The notes under the pieces are model-generated. The model was given only the letters and a program-made list of their open reading frames with translations, did not search any database and had not been told where the DNA came from. Below, piece by piece: positions 58,329 to 64,000 of a DNA stretch of 64,000 bases (positions within the stretch are counted from its first letter, which is position 1; each line of letters opens with the position of its first letter). The DNA comes from AWTP1-13 sp033764875. GTDB lineage: Bacteria; Pseudomonadota; Alphaproteobacteria; Rhizobiales; Hyphomicrobiaceae. The position numbers and the translations under genes were made by a program. The stretch spans positions 62,001 to 126,000 of the forward strand of contig JANRIO010000124.1 in the NCBI GenBank assembly GCA_033764875.1, given 5' to 3'.

Positions 58329-60194
58329 ATGGCAACGGCGAACTATGGGGTGACCGCGCGGGCGGCGCCCATGACGGCGGAGGAGCGGAAGGTCATCATC
58401 GCCTCTTCCGCCGGCACCATCTTCGAGTGGTACGACTTCTACCTCTACGGCTCGCTCGCCGCCATCATCGGCGCGCAGTTCTTCAGCGCCTATCCGGAGG
58501 CGACGCGCAACATCTTCGCGCTTTTGGCCTTCGCCGCCGGCTTCCTCGTGCGTCCGTTCGGCGCGCTGGTGTTCGGCCGTCTCGGCGACCTCATCGGCCG
58601 CAAGTACACCTTCCTGATCACCATCCTCATCATGGGCCTGTCGACGTTCTTCGTCGGCCTGCTGCCGAGCTATGAGACGATCGGCGTCGCCGCGCCCGTC
58701 GCCCTCATCCTTCTGCGCATGGCCCAGGGCTTGGCCCTCGGCGGCGAGTACGGCGGGGCCGCCATCTACGTGGCCGAGCATGCGCCGCAGAACCGTCGCG
58801 GGTTCTACACGAGCTTCATCCAGACCACGGCGACGCTGGGCCTGCTGCTGTCCCTGATCGTGATCATGTTCACGCAGATCTACGTCAACGCCAACTATCC
58901 CGAGATCCAGGTCGGCGCGGCGAAGGTCTCGGCCTTCAACGCCTGGGGCTGGCGCATTCCGTTCCTGGCCTCGATCTTCCTGCTGCTGATCTCGCTCTAC
59001 ATCCGTCTGCAGATGAACGAGTCTCCCGCCTTCCTGAAGATGAAGGAGGAGGGCTCCCAGTCCAAGGCGCCGTTGACCGAGACCTTCGGCTCGTGGTCGA
59101 CGCCCTTCAAGCTGCTGGTCGCGGTGCTCCTCATCGGCACCTTCGCCGGCACCTGGGTGGGCTTCAACTGGGCGCTGATCGGCATTCCGGTGACGATCGT
59201 GCTGATTGCCGCGAACATCGGCCGCATCGCCAACGGCCGCATCGCGCTGCTGGCGCTGCTCGGCCTCACGGCCGGCCAGGCGGTGGTGTGGTACACGGGC
59301 CAGTTCTACGCCCTGTTCTACCTGCAGAGCATCCTGAAGGTGGATTCGTTCACCGCCAACGTGCTCATCGCGTGGTCGCTGATCATCGGCACCTGGGGCT
59401 TCCTGATCTTCGGCGCCCTCTCGGACCGCATCGGCCGCAAGCCGATCATCCTGGGCGGCTGCCTGATCGCGGCGCTCACCTACTTCCCGATCTTCAAGCT
59501 GATCACGCAGACTGCCAACCCGGCGCTCTATGAGGCCCAGCAGAACACCAAGGTGGTGGTGAAGGCCGACCCGGCGGATTGCTCCTTCCAGTTCAACCCG
59601 ACCGGCACCGCCAAGTTCGTCAACTCGTGCGACATCGCCAAGGCCCTGCTGGCGCGCAGCGCCGTGCAGTACGCCTCCGAGGCGCTGCCGGCGGGCTCAA
59701 CCGCCCACGTGACGATCGCCGGCAAGGACTTCAACGCCAAGGATCCGAGCTTCGCCAAGGACGTCGGCGCAGCGCTCACCGCGGCCGGCTATCCCGGCGC
59801 GGACAACAAGTCGGTGGTGAAGATCACCATCGATCCGAAGCAGGGCCTGTTCAATTTCGCCAAGATGTTCGACATTTTCACGGCCCAGCGGCTGGTGCTG
59901 ATCGGCCTGCTCACGCTGCTCGTCATCTACGTGACGATGGTGTACGGGCCGATCGCGGCGGCCCTTGTCGAGCTGTTTCCGACGCGCATCCGCTACTCCG
60001 GCCTGTCGCTGCCCTATCACATCGGCAACGGCTGGTTCGGCGGCCTGCTGCCGGCGACCTCCTTCGCCATGGTGGCGCAGACGGGCGACATCTACTACGG
60101 CCTCTGGTACCCGATCATCGTGGCGCTCGGCACCTTCGTCATCGGCCTGCTGCTGGTGCCCGAGACCTACAAGCGCAACATCCACAAGATCTGA
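58329..60194 (+). CDS. MFS metabolite:H+ symporter (ShiA/ProP-like) with a large insert
   Basis: 621 residues from ATG 58329 with GGGAGGAG upstream. Twelve-helix MFS of the MHS group: SSAGTIFEWYDFYLYGSL, FGRLGDLIGRKYTFLIT, ALGGEYGGAAIYVAEHAPQNRRGFYTS (noted as LGGEYGGAAIYVAEHAP), FGALSDRIGRKPIILGG and ELFPTRIRYSGLSLPYHIGNG (noted as FPTRIRYSGLSLPYHIGNG). The group moves organic acids, osmolytes or shikimate with protons. A soluble insert of about 110 residues (about 400-515, with two Cys at DCSFQFN and NSCDIAK) sits between helices 10 and 11. Followed by a strong terminator. Confidence 0.9.
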   Translation: MATANYGVTARAAPMTAEERKVIIASSAGTIFEWYDFYLYGSLAAIIGAQFFSAYPEATRNIFALLAFAAGFLVRPFGALVFGRLGDLIGRKYTFLITILIMGLSTFFVGLLPSYETIGVAAPVALILLRMAQGLALGGEYGGAAIYVAEHAPQNRRGFYTSFIQTTATLGLLLSLIVIMFTQIYVNANYPEIQVGAAKVSAFNAWGWRIPFLASIFLLLISLYIRLQMNESPAFLKMKEEGSQSKAPLTETFGSWSTPFKLLVAVLLIGTFAGTWVGFNWALIGIPVTIVLIAANIGRIANGRIALLALLGLTAGQAVVWYTGQFYALFYLQSILKVDSFTANVLIAWSLIIGTWGFLIFGALSDRIGRKPIILGGCLIAALTYFPIFKLITQTANPALYEAQQNTKVVVKADPADCSFQFNPTGTAKFVNSCDIAKALLARSAVQYASEALPAGSTAHVTIAGKDFNAKDPSFAKDVGAALTAAGYPGADNKSVVKITIDPKQGLFNFAKMFDIFTAQRLVLIGLLTLLVIYVTMVYGPIAAALVELFPTRIRYSGLSLPYHIGNGWFGGLLPATSFAMVAQTGDIYYGLWYPIIVALGTFVIGLLLVPETYKRNIHKI

Positions 60195-60218
60195 TCTGTC
60201 GCCAGACCCGAGGACAAG

Positions 60219-60247
60219 AAAGCCCCGCCGCAAGCGGGGCTTTTTTC
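60219..60247 (+). terminator. Rho-independent terminator after the MFS gene
   Basis: AGCCCCGC (60221-60228) pairs with GCGGGGCT (60234-60241) around a 5-nt loop, followed by TTTTTT (60241-60246). It lies 25 nt after the MFS stop and could also serve the converging TetR gene. Confidence 0.88.
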
Positions 60248-60304
60248 TGCGCCGTGCGCCGTGTCGTCCTCGATTGTGCGCCGGACCCCGCGCTTTCCGC
60301 CAGC

Positions 60305-60841
60305 TCAGGCAACAATCTTGGCCATCAGCGCTTCGAACAGAAGGTCGCTGGTTAGCTTGATGTCGTTCGGGTTGGTGCCCTGCATGAAGAGCGTCAGCAC
60401 TCCGTTCGAGGCCGCCCAGATCGTGCGAGCCGCCGTTTCCACGTCGGTTTTGAGACGATCCTCTTTGTGCAAACGTTCGACGTTCGCGCGCATGATCGCG
60501 AAGGCTTCCTGGCTCGACGACGGATCGGCCCGCGTACTTTCGACCATTAGCCTGAACAAGTTCGGCCGCTCGATTGCGAAAGCGATCCAGCCGTCCCAGC
60601 CTCGGCGCAGATCGGCAATCGGGTCGCGTGTCTGACGGTTGGTGCGCTTCAGCACCATGAAGCGTGCGACGCCTTTCGCTACAACCGCGCGCAGAAGTCC
60701 CTCCTTGTCGCCGAAATGATGATAGAGCGTCGGCGCTGTCACGCCGGCGGCCTGGCAGACCGCGCGCGTCGTCAGCGCCTCAGCGCCCTCGCGTTCAAGA
60801 AGGTCGGCCGCGGCGCTCAAGATCTCATCTTCCGTCGACAT
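60305..60841 (-). CDS. TetR-family transcriptional regulator
   Basis: 178 residues from ATG 60841; a GTG at 60865 is less likely. N-terminal HTH: ILSAAADLLEREGAEALTTRAVCQAAGVTAPTLYHHFGDKEGLL (noted as AVCQAAGVTAPTLYHHFGDK). The C-terminal part is an unspecified ligand domain. It is divergent from an SDR gene, and a 17-bp inverted repeat lies between the two, the classic TetR-type repressor layout. It probably represses that SDR gene and itself in the absence of a small-molecule ligand. Confidence 0.93.
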   Translation of the reverse strand: MSTEDEILSAAADLLEREGAEALTTRAVCQAAGVTAPTLYHHFGDKEGLLRAVVAKGVARFMVLKRTNRQTRDPIADLRRGWDGWIAFAIERPNLFRLMVESTRADPSSSQEAFAIMRANVERLHKEDRLKTDVETAARTIWAASNGVLTLFMQGTNPNDIKLTSDLLFEALMAKIVA

Positions 60842-60874
60842 GGCTAACGGCACCTGCGTTTTCACTTGCGCGCA

Positions 60875-60913
60875 CTATATCGATGCTATAGAACGACTAT
60901 AGCAGCGATATAG
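60875..60913. promoter_or_regulatory. 17-bp inverted-repeat operator between tetR and SDR genes
   Basis: CTATATCGATGCTATAG (60875-60891) and CTATAGCAGCGATATAG (60897-60913) are complementary at 16 of 17 positions, with spacer AACGA. Each arm is itself nearly symmetrical (CTATA...TATAG), so up to two TetR dimers may bind. It overlaps the AT-rich promoters of both genes and ends 8 bp before the SDR start. Confidence 0.78.
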
Positions 60914-60920
60914 GTGTAGC

Positions 60921-61907
60921 ATGAAGCATGCATTCGTAACAGGTGGCTCGGGGTTCGTCGGCTCCCGCCTTGTCAAGTTGCTCGTTTCCCAAGGGTGGCA
61001 AGTACATGCACTCGCGCGAAGTGCGGATTCGGTCATGGCGGTCCGCAATCTCGGCGCCACTCCTGTTGCCGGCGACCTAAACGATGTTGCAGCGCTTAGG
61101 ACGGGAATGGAGGGCTGCGATGTCATCTACCATGTCGCTGCTCATTTCAAGCTGTGGGGGCCTCGCCGGATGTTCGACCGCGCCAATATCGAGGGCACGC
61201 GAGTGCTCGTCGAAGCGGCAGTAGCGGCGCCGACCGTGCGCCGCTTGATATCTGTCAGCGCGGCGGCCGTAGTCATGGGCGCTCCCGAGCCGATGAACAG
61301 CGTCACGGAGACGCTTCCCCTGCAGACCCCAGCGTTTGCGCCCTATGCCACGTCGAAAGCCATCGCCGAGCAGATCCTGCTTGAGGCAAACGGACGCCGC
61401 CCTGGGTTCGAGACCCTCGCGATCCGACCGCCCTTCATCTGGGGGCAAGGCATGCCCACGCTCGACCACATGATCGAGACCGTGAAGGCAGGCCGCTTCC
61501 AGTGGGTGGCCGGCGGCAAGCAGGCGATGTCGACCTGCCATGTCGACAACCTGTGCGAGGCGCTTCTACTGGCGGCGGAGAGGGGACGCGGAGGGCAAGC
61601 CTACTTCGTCTCGGACGGACGCGACGGAACGCTCAAAAGCGTCATCTCGGCGCTGCTCGAAACCCGCGGCGTTTATCCGAAGGACCGCTCCGTGCCCTTT
61701 GGAATGGCATGGTACATGGCCGGGCTGATGGCCGCGGCTTGGCGTGGGCTGAGCCTCAAGGGTGAGCCGCCGATCACCCGCCAAATGCTGCGGCTGATCG
61801 GCAAGGACTTCACGATCGCCATCGACAAGGCGCGACGAGAGCTCGGCTACAGCCCCGTGATCACCTGGGCGGACGGCCTCGCGCGCATGCGTTCTGCGCA
61901 AACGTGA
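60921..61907 (+). CDS. Extended short-chain dehydrogenase / NAD-dependent epimerase family
   Basis: 328 residues. Nucleotide motif FVTGGSGFVGSRLVKLL, acidic segment VAGDLNDVAALRTGM, YHVAAHFKLWGPRRMFDRANIEGTRVLVEAA (noted as YHVAAHFKLWGP) and catalytic Y-x3-K in PYATSKAIAEQIL. Pattern fits the 3-beta-hydroxysteroid dehydrogenase-like / dihydroflavonol-reductase-like extended SDRs; substrate unknown. Controlled, by position, by the divergent TetR regulator. Codon choice is somewhat less GC-biased than in most neighbours, so the pair may have been acquired together. Confidence 0.9.
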   Translation: MKHAFVTGGSGFVGSRLVKLLVSQGWQVHALARSADSVMAVRNLGATPVAGDLNDVAALRTGMEGCDVIYHVAAHFKLWGPRRMFDRANIEGTRVLVEAAVAAPTVRRLISVSAAAVVMGAPEPMNSVTETLPLQTPAFAPYATSKAIAEQILLEANGRRPGFETLAIRPPFIWGQGMPTLDHMIETVKAGRFQWVAGGKQAMSTCHVDNLCEALLLAAERGRGGQAYFVSDGRDGTLKSVISALLETRGVYPKDRSVPFGMAWYMAGLMAAAWRGLSLKGEPPITRQMLRLIGKDFTIAIDKARRELGYSPVITWADGLARMRSAQT

Positions 61908-62104
61908 TTGGAGGGCGCTGTGAGTGACTACCGCGGCAAGGGCGGGTTGCGCTCGAGGGGCGTTTTCGCCGATCACCCGCAGTAAGGATGGAATGTCGCC
62001 TACTGGCCCCATCCCGTCACAGTCTTGGGCGTCGCCGGACGATGCGGCCCGCATGCGGCCCACGTACCCCTTGCGATCCCTCCCATAACGTCTGCGTTCA
62101 CCCC

Positions 62105-63253
62105 CTAGTCCAGCGTCCGCCGGAAGCGGCGCACCGCGAAGGTCATGGCGACCAGCATCAGGAAAGCCAGCGCCAAGCTCTCTCCGGCGAGGTCGCCGAG
62201 CGTCGCGCCCTTCAACATGATGCCGCGCACGATGCGGATGTAGTGCGTGAGCGGCAGCGCCTCCCCGATCCACTGCGCCCAGCGCGGCATGCCGGCGAAC
62301 GGGAACATGAAGCCCGACAGCAGGATGTTGGGCAGGAAGAACATGAACGACATCTGGATCGCCTGCAGTTGGTTCTGCGCGATCGTCGAGAACGTGTACC
62401 CGATCGACAGGTTGGCCGCGATGAACAGCGTGCTGAGCACGGCGAGCAGCGTCAGGCTGCCCGCGATCGGCACCTCGAACAGCACGACGGCGAAGATCAG
62501 GATCAGCGCCGCCTGCAGGAATCCGATGAGGATGTAGGGCGCGATCTTGCCGAGCATGATCTCGAGCGGCTTGATCGGCATCGCGAGCAGGCTCTCCATG
62601 GTGCCGCGCTCGATCTCGCGCGTCACCGACAGCGCCGTGAAGATCAGCATGGTCATGGTCAGGATGGTGCCGAGCAGCCCTGGCACGATGTTGAGGCTGG
62701 TCACGGCCGCCGGATTGTAGCGCCGGTGCTGCCGGATCTCGAACGCCGGCATCGACTGGACCGTCTCCGGGATGCCGCGGTCGCGCACGAGCGCCGTCGC
62801 GATCGTGCCCTCCAGCGCCGCGAGCGCCGTGCCGGCGGCGACCGGATCGCTGGCATCCGCCGCGACCAGCACGGCAGGCCTGTCGCCGCGCCGGACGCTG
62901 CGCTCGAAGCCCGGCGGGATCTCGACGCCGAACAGAATCGTGCCCGAGCGCATCCAGTGGTCCATCTCGGCTTCCGTGCGCGCGAGCCGCGTCATGCGGA
63001 AGTAGGAGGTGTTGCGTATGGCGGCGATCACCGAGCGGGTGAGGTCGTTGTCCTCGTGCACCAGCACCGCCGTCGGCAGGTTGCGCGGCGTCGTGTTGAT
63101 GGCATATCCGAACAGCAGCAGCTGCACGACCGGGATGAAGATCATGGTCGAGAACGTGAGCCGGTCGCGCCGGAGCTGCACGAACTCCTTCACCAGCATG
63201 GCCCAGGCCCGCATCAGGGCGCCGCTGCGCCAGCTCATTGCCGTGCCGCTCAT
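62105..63253 (-). CDS. ABC-2 type transporter permease (YbhR/YbhS-like)
   Basis: 382 residues from ATG 63253, overlapping the ATPase stop (ATGA). One N-terminal membrane helix (LTFSTMIFIPVVQLLLFGYAIN), a large extracytoplasmic domain (about 60-190), then five more helices with the ABC-2 signature EIERGTMESLLAMPIKPLEIMLGKIAPYILIG (noted as ERGTMESLLAMPIKPLEIM) and ALPLTHYIRIVRGIMLKG. Such permeases export drugs or lipids, often with a membrane-fusion HlyD partner, which would lie off the window to the right. Substrate unknown. Confidence 0.92.
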   Translation of the reverse strand: MSGTAMSWRSGALMRAWAMLVKEFVQLRRDRLTFSTMIFIPVVQLLLFGYAINTTPRNLPTAVLVHEDNDLTRSVIAAIRNTSYFRMTRLARTEAEMDHWMRSGTILFGVEIPPGFERSVRRGDRPAVLVAADASDPVAAGTALAALEGTIATALVRDRGIPETVQSMPAFEIRQHRRYNPAAVTSLNIVPGLLGTILTMTMLIFTALSVTREIERGTMESLLAMPIKPLEIMLGKIAPYILIGFLQAALILIFAVVLFEVPIAGSLTLLAVLSTLFIAANLSIGYTFSTIAQNQLQAIQMSFMFFLPNILLSGFMFPFAGMPRWAQWIGEALPLTHYIRIVRGIMLKGATLGDLAGESLALAFLMLVAMTFAVRRFRRTLD

Positions 63254-63999
63254 TGGAAGTTGTCCCTGGTGCCCGACATCAGGTCGATGAACACGTCCTC
63301 CAGCGACGGCGGCGTGCGCACCCAGGTCCACTTCTCCTCGCCGCCGTAGGGCGCGATGGCGGCCTCCAGCGCCGCCTCGTCCCGGCCCGCGACGTGCAGG
63401 CTGGCGCCGAACGGCGCCACCATGTCGACGCCCGGCGCGGTCGCGAGCCGCTGCGCGAGCTCCGCCATGTCCGGTCCCGACACCGTGTAGGTGACGAGCC
63501 GCGATTGCGCGATCACCTCCTCGATGGTGCCCTGCGCCAGCAGGCTGCCGTAGGCGATGTAGGCGATCTCGTGGCAGCGCTCCGCCTCGTCCATGTAGTG
63601 CGTCGACACCAGCACCGTCATGCCCTCGGCGGCGAGCTTGTGGATCTCGGCCCAGAACTCGCGCCGCGCCTTCGGGTCGACGCCGGCGGTGGGCTCGTCG
63701 AGCAGCAGCAGCTTCGGCTGCGGCAGGATGCAGGCGCCGAGCGCGAGCCGCTGCTTCCAGCCGCCGGAGAGCTCGCCCGCGAGTTGCTCCTCGCGGCCCG
63801 TGAGGCCCAGCCGCTCGATCGCCTCGCCGGCCCTGCGCTCGGGGTCGCTCAGGCCGTAGACGCGGGCCACGAACTCCAGGTTCTCGCGGATCGACAGGTC
63901 CTGGTACAGGCTGAACCGCTGCGTCATGTAGCCGACGCGCCGCTTGATCTCGTCGCTCTTCGACCGGATGTCGAAGCCCAGCGCCGTGCCGCTGCCGCT
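63250..63999 (-). CDS. ABC transporter ATP-binding protein (partial, N terminus off window)
   Basis: The last 249 codons. The visible part begins SGSGTALGFDIRSKSDEIK and contains IGYMTQ-like VGYMTQRFSLYQDLSI (Q-loop), the ABC signature LSGGWKQRLALG, Walker B LLLLDEPTAGVDPKARREFW and the H-loop VSTHYMDEAERC. Walker A lies beyond the right edge. The C-terminal region after 180 is the usual accessory domain. It pairs with the ABC-2 permease downstream by a 4-nt overlap. The gene may be fused or duplicated upstream (YbhF-type ATPases carry two domains), which cannot be seen here. Confidence 0.93.
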   Translation of the reverse strand, partial: SGSGTALGFDIRSKSDEIKRRVGYMTQRFSLYQDLSIRENLEFVARVYGLSDPERRAGEAIERLGLTGREEQLAGELSGGWKQRLALGACILPQPKLLLLDEPTAGVDPKARREFWAEIHKLAAEGMTVLVSTHYMDEAERCHEIAYIAYGSLLAQGTIEEVIAQSRLVTYTVSGPDMAELAQRLATAPGVDMVAPFGASLHVAGRDEAALEAAIAPYGGEEKWTWVRTPPSLEDVFIDLMSGTRDNFQ

Positions 64000-64000
64000 G

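Overview
The window is very GC-rich, densely coded chromosomal DNA from an alphaproteobacterium, most likely order Hyphomicrobiales. The evidence is the trxB plus LsrB/VtlR-type LysR pair, the dapF-mtaB-ftsY-yciB run with 4-nt start/stop overlaps, the lolA/ftsK/OmpR-regulator neighbourhood, DUF2244 and DUF2189 proteins and several short proteins of a kind familiar from that order. No rRNA, tRNA, CRISPR, prophage or insertion sequence was recognised. Genus cannot be told from the sequence alone.

Layout. 0-10 kb: tail of an ammonium transporter, an L,D-transpeptidase, an OmpR-type response regulator, a cyclic-nucleotide-binding protein, lolA, ftsK, an aminotransferase, a complete amt, rimM and a DUF2244 protein. 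10-15 kb: nth and a class V aminotransferase, then a hipBA module and a small lipoprotein gene surrounded by repeated GTTCCCGA/TCGGGAAC palindromes. 15-25 kb: succinate-semialdehyde dehydrogenase, asd, a MarR regulator, two tandem yciB paralogs, then ftsY-mtaB-dapF and a PQQ-type sugar dehydrogenase. 25-37 kb: polytopic membrane proteins, a CheW plus soluble double-PAS chemoreceptor pair, ffh, an acetyltransferase, rpsP, an AraC-O6-alkylguanine transferase fusion, two small conserved proteins and an orphan substrate-binding protein. 37-50 kb: an S10 peptidase, AhpD/MarR pair, leuD and leuC separated by small genes (two with zinc-peptidase motifs), lsrB-trxB, radC and map. 50-64 kb: a gene-poor GC-rich stretch, a 31-residue histone-H1-like peptide gene, sdhB without its partners, an argB operon, a Clp_N-domain membrane protein, an MFS transporter with a large insert, a divergent TetR/SDR pair with a long palindromic operator, and an ABC-2 exporter running off the right edge.

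How it fits together. Most genes are housekeeping: SRP targeting (ffh, ftsY), ribosome maturation (rpsP, rimM), lysine/threonine (asd, dapF), leucine (leuCD) and arginine (argB) synthesis, division and envelope (ftsK, yciB, lolA, L,D-transpeptidase), DNA repair (nth, radC, alkyltransferase) and redox (trxB). Genes that form one neighbourhood in many relatives (ffh, rpsP, rimM, leuC, leuD, asd, dapF-mtaB-ftsY-yciB) are all present but scattered over about 37 kb.

The most unusual items are the regularly spaced hip operators, the Clp_N/proline-rich/beta-domain/membrane-anchor protein at 55.9-57.7 kb, the histone-like micro-gene with its palindrome and terminator, and the cysteine-free LsrB-like regulator.
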